This document shows, one piece after another, positions 35,001-47,990 of a stretch of 64,000 bases of DNA. The stretch covers positions 3,985,501 to 4,049,500 of the forward strand of contig NC_133021.1 of the NCBI RefSeq assembly GCF_048564905.1. Reading direction: 5' to 3'. Below the pieces are notes generated by a model, which made no database searches, was not told the DNA's origin, and saw only the letters and a program-made list of their open reading frames with translations. This stretch comes from Vicugna pacos (taxonomy: Eukaryota; Chordata; Mammalia; Artiodactyla; Camelidae). Made by a program: the position numbers and the translations under genes. How positions within the stretch are numbered: the stretch's first letter is position 1; the number at the start of each line of letters is the position of its first letter.

Positions 35001-37169
35001 GATCATTCCAGCAGGCCCTGATGTGTGACATCCGTAGATATGCTTCCACTGGTGTTTCTGTAGACAGAGAAGCTCTGGGAAGAACTGGTTCATTGGGACA
35101 TTCCCGTGGCACTACAAAGCACAAGCGCACTCTCAGTTGGCAGATTTGGAAACACTCCAAAATGACATAGAGCAGAATGCAGAGCTGAGAACCTTTAGAA
35201 GCTTCATTTCCACAAGAGGAAGTGTCCTGTGCACTTTCAGATTTGTGAGATAAGCGTAATCAAAATGAGGTTATGCTAATCGAAATAGTATGGGGTGTTC
35301 ATCACAACAAAGGCAACACCAGCAATCGGAGATATACCAGACAACACACACAGGAACAGGACATGGCATCAATGTCTAGGAGAAATTGTCCTCACAGAAA
35401 TCCCATGGTATTGCGTAGAGCCAAGAGTCTAATGTATTCACTTCACAAAGCCCTAGAAGTCTACATTAGATAACCTGATATTACCTGACCAGTAGAGATG
35501 AAGAAGTACAGTAAAAGAAACAGGAAGTACCATATTCAGTTCCAAAGAGATTGAAGGCCCATAAGATAAGCTTACAAACAACTAGACTGCAGAACGCTAT
35601 CCAGAGCAAGTATTGAAAACGGAGGTGAGGGAAACACTGAATAACAACAGTGTCTCAGAATCCCAAAACGCAGAATACCAGAAAAGGGGAAGAGAAAGCC
35701 TAAAGACGAGCCAAATAATGTCAGAAAACTCAGTGGATGAGATAATATCAGGGCTAAAATTCAGTCCTAAGCAGACTAAATAATGCAGAGGGACGGGTGA
35801 ATGACTGTGAAGTCAAGGGAACAGAAATCCCTCGGTCAGGAGCAGACATAGGAAAGCAAGTGCAAACCAATGAAAACAGTGCTGTTGAATCCTGGGGTAA
35901 GAAAAGACATGAAAGACTAGGATTCGTAAGAGTCCCAAATGGAAAAGCAAGAGATAAAGCGAAAAAAAAATGTCTGAAATTTTACCTGTAGGAAACTCAG
36001 ACAGAAACTTGCTGAAAGCCAAGAAAGAATCATCTATGCGAATTCAGGAAGTACACAGCGTCCAAAGGAGGTGGAATCCCAATAGACCTACCAGCAGCTG
36101 TAGGATTCAAATCAACAAAGTTCATGAGCATCCCAGTGATTTAAAATGCGCCTGGAGGAAAGCAACATAGTCACAAGAGGACCTCCAGAGGGGTTTCAGC
36201 TGATATCTCGGCAGCAATATTGCAGGACAGGGAGGAGTGCCACGACATAGACCATATCCTGAATGGCAAAATGCTGCCATCTAGGGTAGCCTATGCCACA
36301 TGACCGCCATTTCTAATAACGGCAGAGCTAGAGAATTCCACAGACCGGCCAATCTTAAAAGAATTCAGCAGTTCGAAACTTATCCTACAAGAAAGGTTGA
36401 GAATTCTCCCCTGAATAGAAAAGCAGCAAGATGAAATGGAAAGAAGAAAACCATTATTGGAAATGCAAGAAGAGCATGAGTGGCAAAGAAGAAAGAGGAA
36501 GAAGGCAAGGAGGACATCAAAACCCTAAAGATGGGAGAGGGAAGCAGGAAATCTTAGGTGATTGGAAGCACTATCTTAAGTGAATCAGATTATATGACTC
36601 TCTGTTTGAAGCGAACGGAGAGATGCATGGCCTGACGTGTTTGCCAAACAGACGAGAAGCAGACCAACAAAGAATCAAACAAACACACAAGCACCAAAAG
36701 GGTACGGTTGGCTGACATATACCAAGGGAAGCACGATTATTCAAAAGAAAATACTCAAGGGGATGTCAAGGATCATTCAGCACGCATCGACCCAGTAAGA
36801 CGGCTTGCATGTACTCAGCACACTTGTATTCGGAAATCAGAGGCGTGCATTTATATTCGTCCATATTGATCCATAAGAGCATATCGTGACCTAACCCAAA
36901 TGCCAATTTGGAGTCAAAGGGATTCCTAGGCCGTGATATAGACTTGCAAGTCTTCCAACAGGACGAATGAATGCCATATTCTACCCTACGTAGAGAAGAA
37001 ATGGCATAAGCCTATAACAAAGACAAGTAGCTCTGCAAAAATGTACTAAGAGCAAAAGAGACAGACAGTAAAGTGCACACTGGGGTTGGCTTCATTACTA
37101 GGAATTTCAGCCCCCATGAAACCAATGGATCCATATCCTGAGAGTGCGGGTGTTTCAGCAGAAATCAAC
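31858..37169 (+). repeat. Array unit 7 (5312 bp), CAA-insertion type
   Basis: Shares the insertion plus T at offset 669 with unit 3. It has C at 3561 and G at 4851. A private G-to-A change lies at offset 5181 (37041). Confidence 0.98.
32254..33155 (+). pseudogene. Coiled-coil-like gene fragment, unit 7 copy
   Basis: CAA codon plus T at offset 669, identical to the unit-3 copy. Confidence 0.5.
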
Positions 37170-37369
37170 CGACGGGTATGTATTCCGAGTGTACGGATAT
37201 TACAGAAACATAAGTTTCCTTAAGTGGGTCTCTGTGTTCTGTGAACCGTTAGAAAGTTTAAAGACGTGTGAAACCATCAACTGAAAATGGACACACTTCC
37301 CTCCGTTGGTACTGTGCATAGAGATCTGAACAAAAGGAAAGAGGGAAGAACAAAGGCCCATGGGACGCT
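35620..37369 (+). mobile_element. L1 LINE relic, unit 7 copy
   Basis: G at offset 4851 and a private A at 37041. Confidence 0.6.
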
Positions 37370-40300
37370 AGTGGGTAGAATCACATTTACCTTAGGAACC
37401 TCTCGTCGGATGCAGCCCCTCCCCCAACACTGACAAGATGCAGCAGCCATTGGGGATGGCAGTTACCGGTTGGATTCCAGGTGGAATGTTGGTGTGTACC
37501 GCGAGGCTTGTTGTGGCTGGTGGATCCTAGGTAACCGGGCAGAGTTCTGTGGGTGGATCAGTGTGATGGAGGGGCTGCCGCCCTCTGTGGAGCTTGGCTT
37601 AGGTCTTTGGTCCGGGAAGCTGTGTAAGTTCGAGATACTGCTGCTGCCCAAAGACCTGAGTTCACGGGTCAGTTTCCAGAACCTGAAAGGGCAGACAGTG
37701 GAAGATCTGCCTGGCATCAGCTTACTGGTGAAGCTCCGAGGTCCTTTCAGACTTGCCCAGTCCTGTTGAAGTCGGCTTTATGGGAGACACGAAGAGAAGC
37801 TGGCCGAAAAGCTGGCTGCACGGATTGAGGAGAGATGCGAACACATTGATGAGAGATGTCCTGCTACAATGGAGAATACTGGCCTGGAGACAGCTGTAGA
37901 GGATACCAGGCTCGAAAGACACTCATGAGACATATTGAACCTCGCTGATACTGGCAGAAACATACGGAGTGCCAACGTGGACTTGAGGAAGCTCCTCGAT
38001 TCTCTGCTCCAAGAACGGGTCCAAGATCCCTGGCGTCTAAGAGAGAAGAGATGGCAGAGGTGATCAAAAGGCTCATGTCCTTGGAAGAGGTCGTGAGAAT
38101 CCACACGTCCCAAGGGGCATTTCCAAGCCATTCACACCAAAGTGCACCAAGCCCAGGTAAGCCTTTTCCCAGGTTTGGGCCTAGCTAGCAAGCACTTGCT
38201 CTTCCCTCCCCTCCACTCAGGCATCCATTTGGAAGGATCAGTACCTGAGCTGCAATGAAGCCAGTACGAGAAGAGCAAGCCCCTCCTCGAATCAGAGTTC
38301 CTCCAGCTTCACACTCTGTGAACAACAGTGAACTCCTTAAAGGTCAAATAGTCTCGACTGAAACAGATAGGAATTGAAAACTTAGCTCACACAAAGAAAC
38401 GATGGCCTTCCGCTAGATTCAGCAAATGCTGGGTTTCTGTCTTCTCTGGGGTGAAGGGATTGTGGTAAGTGAGGGGAATCTTTGACTGAACTTGAATATG
38501 TATTAGGCCTCAGTTTTTCAAGACAGTGTAGGTAAATATTAGAAGTCAGATAGTGAACTGAACTACAAAAGTCGCCAATGACATTAAAGACACTGCTTAT
38601 GTGGACCGTCTTTCAGTTGAGTTAAGCCCCCGGGGGCACTCTATCAAGGGGGTGCAGACTTGGTTGCGTCCAATTGCTTTACCCAACATGATCGGATGAT
38701 TAAGCGTTCTCATCACTGATAGAAGAACCCCTGGTTCTCAATAGCCTAGCATAGCTGCAGCAGGGTTCTCATAGCTATAATGCCTCTAGGTGCTTTTGGA
38801 TTCAAACCTAAATGTGTATATTTGGTTTGTTTCTTCTTGTATTTTCCTAGAGAGGGATGTTACCCCTTGAAATGCCAACATAGGCCAGTAGGTGTCATTG
38901 GGAGTAAAGGGCACCACGTGCACAAGTGAATCCAACGTAGGGGGTTATTTCATGTTTCCAATAGGTATTTCATGGTTCCTGTTGGTTTCGGAGGCTTCAA
39001 CAGTAAAGAGTGGACATGACCCCTTTAACAGTTTGGACTGCTAGTTTGCATTCTATCTGTCTATGTTTTCCTTAGAGCTGACAAAATGGTACCGAAATTG
39101 ACAAGTCTGGCTTCTAGGTCGATTTAGTATGTTTCAAAAACTAACTTCATTTTCGTATAACTCCCAAAACATGTAAATCAATTCTATTAAACTTTTTAAT
39201 GACTGCAAATGAGATATCAACACAATGTCAAAACTGGAGTCTTCGGACAACCCCTCCCACCACGGCTGTAGAGAAACAAAGAGCTATACAAAAATCACAT
39301 TTCTGTGAAATGTATCTGGAAAGTGTTGATTCATCGATGCCCAGTTGGCAGAGAAGCAGTGCAACCTGCGCTCACTCGCTCCCATGTACACAGCAATGGG
39401 ATCACACACTCACCCAGCCCTTGGCACAGGACACTTGCCGAAAAGAGGTCTGTTACTTCCAAAGACAGGATGAGGCCTCACAACGCCTGGAAGCAGGGGA
39501 AGGCAAAGCAGGGAATGGAAACCAGTGCAGGGTCTGACCCCTGGTGATGGAGCAGCAAAAGTGAAACTCTGTTTAACTTGGACACACACTCTCAAGCGAA
39601 CAGGAGACATGGGATTGAAGGTGATGTGCTGAGTGTTAGAAGAGTGCACAGCAGATGCTTGGCTGACAGAACTCAAAGAAACCAGCACAAAATATCCCCA
39701 CAGTTGATTCTGAGACCAAGATCCGAGCTGCCAAATTTGAGGGAGCAGAGGCAGCGGTCAGTGAGGGATAGGGCTACGGATGATGGCACACGCTGAGTCT
39801 CAGGGATCTGGAGTGCCTTGTGGGATGTGGTGAGTCCAATCAAGAGAGCAAACAGACGTGAGACCCCAATGAGAAAGCAACCACACTGGCGCGCGCGGTT
39901 GAGATTATCGATATGTCCCATGGCCACACCCAACGCATCTGCAGGACCAGGGACCAATTTGGCATTTTGCCAATAGAGCACGAGTGGGGCTTCATCAGAG
40001 ATATCGTGCATCTGGTCTGAGGGATCCAGGGGGCCTTGGGTTTGAAATCAGAATGAAAAGCCTTAGGATCTGCTACATTCATAACCTGGGCTGGGATTAC
40101 GGTTTGGTTTGAGGCACAGGATGCGCAACAGCTCTGTGGTTGCCTTCGTGCACCCGTGCCACAAGGATGAGAGGACAAGGAAGAGTGGTGCAAGTCCACA
40201 GCGTGAGAAGAGGAAGCATTTCCTTCAGCATTATCTCCCAAATTCAGATGCTACATTTTGGATGGCACCGGCACGGTACGGCACCGAGGACACCAAGGTC

Positions 40301-42478
40301 GGTCTGCGGGATCATTCCAGCAGGCCCTGATGTGTGACATCCGTAGATATGCTTCCACTGGTGTTTCTGTAGACAGAGAAGCTCTGGGAAGAACTGGTTC
40401 ATTGGGACATTCCCGTGGCACTACAAAGCACAAGCGCACTCTCAGTTGGCAGATTTGGAAACACTCCAAAATGACATAGAGCAGAATGCAGAGCTGAGAA
40501 CCTTTAGAAGCTTCATTTCCACAAGAGGAAGTGTCCTGTGCACTTTCAGATTTGTGAGATAAGCGTAATCAAAATGAGGTTATGCTAATCGAAATAGTAT
40601 GGGGTGTTCATCACAACAAAGGCAACACCAGCAATCGGAGATATACCAGACAACACACACAGGAACAGGACATGGCATCAATGTCTAGGAGAAATTGTCC
40701 TCACAGAAATCCCATGGTATTGCGTAGAGCCAAGAGTCTAATGTATTCACTTCACAAAGCCCTAGAAGTCTACATTAGATAACCTGATATTACCTGACCA
40801 GTAGAGATGAAGAAGTACAGTAAAAGAAACAGGAAGTACCATATTCAGTTCCAAAGAGATTGAAGGCCCATAAGATAAGCTTACAAACAACTAGACTGCA
40901 GAACGCTATCCAGAGCAAGTATTGAAAACGGAGGTGAGGGAAACACTGAATAACAACAGTGTCTCAGAATCCCAAAACGCAGAATACCAGAAAAGGGGAA
41001 GAGAAAGCCTAAAGACGAGCCAAATAATGTCAGAAAACTCAGTGGATGAGATAATATCAGGGCTAAAATTCAGTCCTAAGCAGACTAAATAATGCAGAGG
41101 GACGGGTGAATGACTGTGAAGTCAAGGGAACAGAAATCCCTCGGTCAGGAGCAGACATAGGAAAGCAAGTGCAAACCAATGAAAACAGTGCTGTTGAATC
41201 CTGGGGTAAGAAAAGACATGAAAGACTAGGATTCGTAAGAGTCCCAAATGGAAAAGCAAGAGATAAAGCGAAATAAAAATGTCTGAAATTTTACCTGTAG
41301 GAAACTCAGACAGAAACTTGCTGAAAGCCAAGAAAGAATCATCTATGCGAATTCAGGAAGTACACAGCGTCCAAAGGAGGTGGAATCCCAATAGACCTAC
41401 CAGCAGCTGTAGGATTCAAATCAACAAAGTTCATGAGCATCCCAGTGATTTAAAATGCGCCTGGTGGAAAGCAACATAGTCACAAGAGGACCTCCAGAGG
41501 GGTTTCAGCTGATATCTCGGCAGCAATATTGCAGGACAGGGAGGAGTGCCACGACATAGACCATATCCTGAATGGCAAAATGCTGCCATCTAGGGTAGCC
41601 TATGCCACATGACCGCCATTTCTAATAACGGCAGAGCTAGAGAATTCCACAGACCGGCCAATCTTAAAAGAATTCAGCAGTTCGAAACTTATCCTACAAG
41701 AAAGGTTGAGAATTCTCCCCTGAATAGAAAAGCAGCAAGATGAAATGGAAAGAAGAAAACCATTATTGGAAATGCAAGAAGAGCATGAGTGGCAAAGAAG
41801 AAAGAGGAAGAAGGCAAGGAGGACATCAAAACCCTAAAGATGGGAGAGGGAAGCAGGAAATCTTAGGTGATTGGAAGCACTATCTTAAGTGAATCAGATT
41901 ATATGACTCTCTGTTTGAAGCGAACGGAGAGATGCATGGCCTGACGTGTTTGCCAAACAGACGAGAAGCAGACCAACAAAGAATCAAACAAACACACAAG
42001 CACCAAAAGGGTACGGTTGGCTGACATATACCAAGGGAAGCACGATTATTCAAAAGAAAATACTCAAGGGGATGTCAAGGATCATTCAGCACGCATCGAC
42101 CCAGTATGACGGCTTGCATGTACTCAGCACACTTGTATTCGGAAATCAGAGGCGTGCATTTATATTCGTCCATATTGATCCATAAGAGCATATCGTGACC
42201 TAACCCAAATGCCAATTTGGAGTCAAAGGGATTCCTAGGCCGTGATATAGACTTGCAAGTCTTCCAACAGGACGAATGAATGCCATATTCTACCCTACGT
42301 AGAGAAGAAATGGCATAAGCCTATAACAAAGACAAGTAGCTCTGCAAAAGTGTACTAAGAGCAAAAGAGACAGACAGTAAAGTGCACACTGGGGTTGGCT
42401 TCATTACTAGGAATTTCAGCCCCCATGAAACCAATGGATCCATATCCTGAGAGTGCGGGTGTTTCAGCAGAAATCAAC
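37170..42478 (+). repeat. Array unit 8 (5309 bp)
   Basis: First unit of a distinct right-hand subgroup. It has A at offset 1770 (38939), T at 4105 (41274), T at 4296 (41465) and T at 4938 (42107). The changes at 4105 and 4938 are shared with unit 9 only. The change at 1770 is shared with units 11 and 12 but not 9 and 10, a sign of patchwise exchange. Confidence 0.98.
37566..38464 (+). pseudogene. Coiled-coil-like gene fragment, unit 8 copy
   Basis: No CAA codon; matches unit 1. Confidence 0.5.
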
Positions 42479-42678
42479 CGACGGGTATGTATTCCGAGTG
42501 TACGGATATTACAGAAACATAAGTTTCCTTAAGTGGGTCTCTGTGTTCTGTGAACCGTTAGAAAGTTTAAAGACGTGTGAAACCATCAACTGAAAATGGA
42601 CACACTTCCCTCCGTTGGTACTGTGCATAGAGATCTGAACAAAAGGAAAGAGGGAAGAACAAAGGCCCATGGGACGCT
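40929..42678 (+). mobile_element. L1 LINE relic, unit 8 copy
   Basis: T at 41274 breaks the A-run found in most units and closes a 64-codon forward frame. T at 41465 is shared in part with units 9-11. T at 42107 replaces a TAA and leaves a 79-codon frame (41946-42185) that looks fortuitous. Confidence 0.6.
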
Positions 42679-45600
42679 AGTGGGTAGAATCACATTTACC
42701 TTAGGAACCTCTCGTCGGATGCAGCCCCTCCCCCAACACTGACAAGATGCAGCAGCCATTGGGGATGGCAGTTACCGTTTGGATTCCAGGTGGAATGTTG
42801 GTGTGTACCGCGAGGCTTGTTGTGGCTGGTGGATCCTAGGTAACCGGGCAGAGTTCTGTGGGTGGATCAGTGTGATGGAGGGGCTGCCGCCCTCTGTGGA
42901 GCTTGGCTTAGGTCTTTGGTCCGGGAAGCTGTGTAAGTTCGAGATACTGCTGCTGCCCAAAGACCTGAGTTCACGGGTCAGTTTCCAGAACCTGAAAGGG
43001 CAGACAGTGGAAGATCTGCCTGGCATCAGCTTACTGGTGAAGCTCCGAGGTCCTTTCAGACTTGCCCAGTCCTGTTGAAGTCGGCTTTATGGGAGACACG
43101 AAGAGAAGCTGGCCGAAAAGCTGGCTGCACGGATTGAGGAGAGATGCGAACAACACATTGATGAGAGATGTCCTGCTACAATGGAGAATACTGGCCTGGA
43201 GACAGCTGTAGAGGATACCAGGCTCGAAAGACACTCATGAGACATATTGAACCTCGCTGATACTGGCAGAAACATACGGAGTGCCAACGTGGACTTGAGG
43301 AAGCTCCTCGATTCTCTGCTCCAAGAACGGGTCCAAGATCCCTGGCGTCTAAGAGAGAAGAGATGGCAGAGGTGATCAAAAGGCTCATGTCCTTGGAAGA
43401 GGTCGTGAGAATCCACACGTCCCAAGGGGCATTTCCAAGCCATTCACACCAAAGTGCACCAAGCCCAGGTAAGCCTTTTCCCAGGTTTGGGCCTAGCTAG
43501 CAAGCACTTGCTCTTCCCTCCCCTCCACTCAGGCATCCATTTGGAAGGATCAGTACCTGAGCTGCAATGAAGCCAGTACGAGAAGAGCAAGCCCCTCCTC
43601 GAATCAGAGTTCCTCCAGCTTCACACTCTGTGAACAACAGTGAACTCCTTAAAGGTCAAATAGTCTCGACTGAAACAGATAGGAATTGAAAACTTAGCTC
43701 ACACAAAGAAACGATGGCCTTCCGCTAGATTCAGCAAATGCTGGGTTTCTGTCTTCTCTGGGGTGAAGGGATTGTGGTAAGTGAGGGGAATCTTTGACTG
43801 AACTTGAATATGTATTAGGCCTCAGTTTTTCAAGACAGTGTAGGTAAATATTAGAAGTCAGATAGTGAACTGAACTACAAAAGTCGCCAATGACATTAAA
43901 GACACTGCTTATGTGGACCGTCTTTCAGTTGAGTTAAGCCCCCGGGGGCACTCTATCAAGGGGGTGCAGACTTGGTTGCGTCCAATTGCTTTACCCAACA
44001 TGATCGGATGATTAAGCGTTCTCATCACTGATAGAAGAACCCCTGGTTCTCAATAGCCTAGCATAGCTGCAGCAGGGTTCTCATAGCTATAATGCCTCTA
44101 GGTGCTTTTGGATTCAAACCTAAATGTGTATATTTGGTTTGTTTCTTCTTGTATTTTCCTAGAGAGGGATGTTACCCCTTGAAATGCCAACATAGGCCAG
44201 TAGGTGTCATTGGGAGTAAAGGGCACCACGTGCACAAGTGAATCCAACGTTGGGGGTTATTTCATGTTTCCAATAGGTATTTCATGGTTCCTGTTGGTTT
44301 CGGAGGCTTCAACAGTAAAGAGTGGACATGACCCCTTTAACAGTTTGGACTGCTAGTTTGCATTCTATCTGTCTATGTTTTCCTTAGAGCTGACAAAATG
44401 GTACCGAAATTGACAAGTCTGGCTTCTAGGTCGATTTAGTATGTTTCAAAAACTAACTTCATTTTCGTATAACTCCCAAAACATGTAAATCAATTCTATT
44501 AAACTTTTTAATGACTGCAAATGAGATATCAACACAATGTCAAAACTGGAGTCTTCGGACAACCCCTCCCACCACGGCTGTAGAGAAACAAAGAGCTATA
44601 CAAAAATCACATTTCTGTGAAATGTATCTGGAAAGTGTTGATTCATCGATGCCCAGTTGGCAGAGAAGCAGTGCAACCTGCGCTCACTCGCTCCCATGTA
44701 CACAGCAATGGGATCACACACTCACCCAGCCCTTGGCACAGGACACTTGCCGAAAAGAGGTCTGTTACTTCCAAAGACAGGATGAGGCCTCACAACGCCT
44801 GGAAGCAGGGGAAGGCAAAGCAGGGAATGGAAACCAGTGCAGGGTCTGACCCCTGGTGATGGAGCAGCAAAAGTGAAACTCTGTTTAACTTGGACACACA
44901 CTCTCAAGCGAACAGGAGACATGGGATTGAAGGTGATGTGCTGAGTGTTAGAAGAGTGCACAGCAGATGCTTGGCTGACAGAACTCAAAGAAACCAGCAC
45001 AAAATATCCCCACAGTTGATTCTGAGACCAAGATCCGAGCTGCCAAATTTGAGGGAGCAGAGGCAGCGGTCAGTGAGGGATAGGGCTACGGATGATGGCA
45101 CACGCTGAGTCTCAGGGATCTGGAGTGCCTTGTGGGATGTGGTGAGTCCAATCAAGAGAGCAAACAGACGTGAGACCCCAATGAGAAAGCAACCACACTG
45201 GCGCGCGCGGTTGAGATTATCGATATGTCCCATGGCCACACCCAACGCATCTGCAGGACCAGGGACCAATTTGGCATTTTGCCAATAGAGCACGAGTGGG
45301 GCTTCATCAGAGATATCGTGCATCTGGTCTGAGGGATCCAGGGGGCCTTGGGTTTGAAATCAGAATGAAAAGCCTTAGGATCTGCTACATTCATAACCTG
45401 GGCTGGGATTACGGTTTGGTTTGAGGCACAGGATGCGCAACAGCTCTGTGGTTGCCTTCGTGCACCCGTGCCACAAGGATGAGAGGACAAGGAAGAGTGG
45501 TGCAAGTCCACAGCGTGAGAAGAGGAAGCATTTCCTTCAGCATTATCTCCCAAATTCAGATGCTACATTTTGGATGGCACCGGCACGGTACGGCACCGAG

Positions 45601-47790
45601 GACACCAAGGTCGGTCTGCGGGATCATTCCAGCAGGCCCTGATGTGTGACATCCGTAGATATGCTTCCACTGGTGTTTCTGTAGACAGAGAAGCTCTGGG
45701 AAGAACTGGTTCATTGGGACATTCCCGTGGCACTACAAAGCACAAGCGCACTCTCAGTTGGCAGATTTGGAAACACTCCAAAATGACATAGAGCAGAATG
45801 CAGAGCTGAGAACCTTTAGAAGCTTCATTTCCACAAGAGGAAGTGTCCTGTGCACTTTCAGATTTGTGAGATAAGCGTAATCAAAATGAGGTTATGCTAA
45901 TCGAAATAGTATGGGGTGTTCATCACAACAAAGGCAACACCAGCAATCGGAGATATACCAGACAACACACACAGGAACAGGACATGGCATCAATGTCTAG
46001 GAGAAATTGTCCTCACAGAAATCCCATGGTATTGCGTAGAGACAAGAGTCTAATGTATTCACTTCACAAAGCCCTAGAAGTCTACATTAGATAACCTGAT
46101 ATTACCTGACCAGTAGAGATGAAGAAGTACAGTAAAAGAAACAGGAAGTACCATATTCAGTTCCAAAGAGATTGAAGGCCCATAAGATAAGCTTACAAAC
46201 AACTAGACTGCAGAACGCTATCCAGAGCAAGTATTGAAAACGGAGGTGAGGGAAACACTGAATAACAACAGTGTCTCAGAATCCCAAAACGCAGAATACC
46301 AGAAAAGGGGAAGAGAAAGCCTAAAGACGAGCCAAATAATGTCAGAAAACTCAGTGGATGAGATAATATCAGGGCTAAAATTCAGTCCTAAGCAGACTAA
46401 ATAATGCAGAGGGACGGGTGAATGACTGTGAAGTCAAGGGAACAGAAATCCCTCGGTCAGGAGCAGACATAGGAAAGCAAGTGCAAACCAATGAAAACAG
46501 TGCTGTTGAATCCTGGGGTAAGAAAAGACATGAAAGACTAGGATTCGTAAGAGTCCCAAATGGAAAAGCAAGAGATAAAGCGAAATAAAAATGTCTGAAA
46601 TTTTACCTGTAGGAAACTCAGACAGAAACTTGCTGAAAGCCAAGAAAGAATCATCTATGCGAATTCAGGAAGTACACAGCGTCCAAAGGAGGTGGAATCC
46701 CAATAGACCTACCAGCAGCTGTAGGATTCAAATCAACAAAGTTCATGAGCATCCCAGTGATTTAAAATGCGCCTTGTGGAAAGCAACATAGTCACAAGAG
46801 GACCTCCAGAGGGGTTTCAGCTGATATCTCGGCAGCAATATTGCAGGACAGGGAGGAGTGCCACGACATAGACCATATCCTGAATGGCAAAATGCTGCCA
46901 TCTAGGGTAGCCTATGCCACATGACCGCCATTTCTAATAACGGCAGAGCTAGAGAATTCCACAGACCGGCCAATCTTAAAAGAATTCAGCAGTTCGAAAC
47001 TTATCCTACAAGAAAGGTTGAGAATTCTCCCCTGAATAGAAAAGCAGCAAGATGAAATGGAAAGAAGAAAACCATTATTGGAAATGCAAGAAGAGCATGA
47101 GTGGCAAAGAAGAAAGAGGAAGAAGGCAAGGAGGACATCAAAACCCTAAAGATGGGAGAGGGAAGCAGGAAATCTTAGGTGATTGGAAGCACTATCTTAA
47201 GTGAATCAGATTATATGACTCTCTGTTTGAAGCGAACGGAGAGATGCATGGCCTGACGTGTTTGCCAAACAGACGAGAAGCAGACCAACAAAGAATCAAA
47301 CAAACACACAAGCACCAAAAGGGTACGGTTGGCTGACATATACCAAGGGAAGCACGATTATTCAAAAGAAAATACTCAAGGGGATGTCAAGGATCATTCA
47401 GCACGCATCGACCCAGTATGACGGCTTGCATGTACTCAGCACACTTGTATTCGGAAATCAGAGGCGTGCATTTATATTCGTCCATATTGATCCATAAGAG
47501 CATATCGTGACCTAACCCAAATGCCAATTTGGAGTCAAAGGGATTCCTAGGCCGTGATATAGACTTGCAAGTCTTCCAACAGGACGAATGAATGCCATAT
47601 TCTACCCTACGTAGAGAAGAAATGGCATAAGCCTATAACAAAGACAAGTAGCTCTGCAAAAGTGTACTAAGAGCAAAAGAGACAGACAGTAAAGTGCACA
47701 CTGGGGATGGCTTCATTACTAGGAATTTCAGCCCCCATGAAACCAATGGATCCATATCCTGAGAGTGCGGGTGTTTCAGCAGAAATCAAC
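42479..47790 (+). repeat. Array unit 9 (5312 bp), CAA-insertion type
   Basis: Has T at offset 300 (42778), shared with unit 10 only, and the CAA insertion with C kept at offset 669. It has T at 4105 and 4938 as in unit 8, and T at both 4294 and 4296 as in units 10 and 11. A private T-to-A change lies at offset 5226 (47707). Confidence 0.98.
42875..43776 (+). pseudogene. Coiled-coil-like gene fragment, unit 9 copy
   Basis: CAA codon present with C kept at offset 669. Confidence 0.5.
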
Positions 47791-47990
47791 CGACGGGTAT
47801 GTATTCCGAGTGTACGGATATTACAGAAACATAAGTTTCCTTAAGTGGGTCTCTGTGTTCTGTGAACCGTTAGAAAGTTTAAAGACGTGTGAAACCATCA
47901 ACTGAAAATGGACACACTTCCCTCCGTTGGTACTGTGCATAGAGATCTGAACAAAAGGAAAGAGGGAAGAACAAAGGCCCATGGGACGCT
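46241..47990 (+). mobile_element. L1 LINE relic, unit 9 copy
   Basis: Shares the offset 4105 and 4938 changes with unit 8, adds T at offset 4294 (46775), and has a private A at 47707. Confidence 0.6.

Noticed and set aside
41946-42185. 79-codon frame present only in units 8 and 9
   Set aside because: It exists only because one base change removed a TAA inside the L1 relic, and the peptide keeps no L1 motif.
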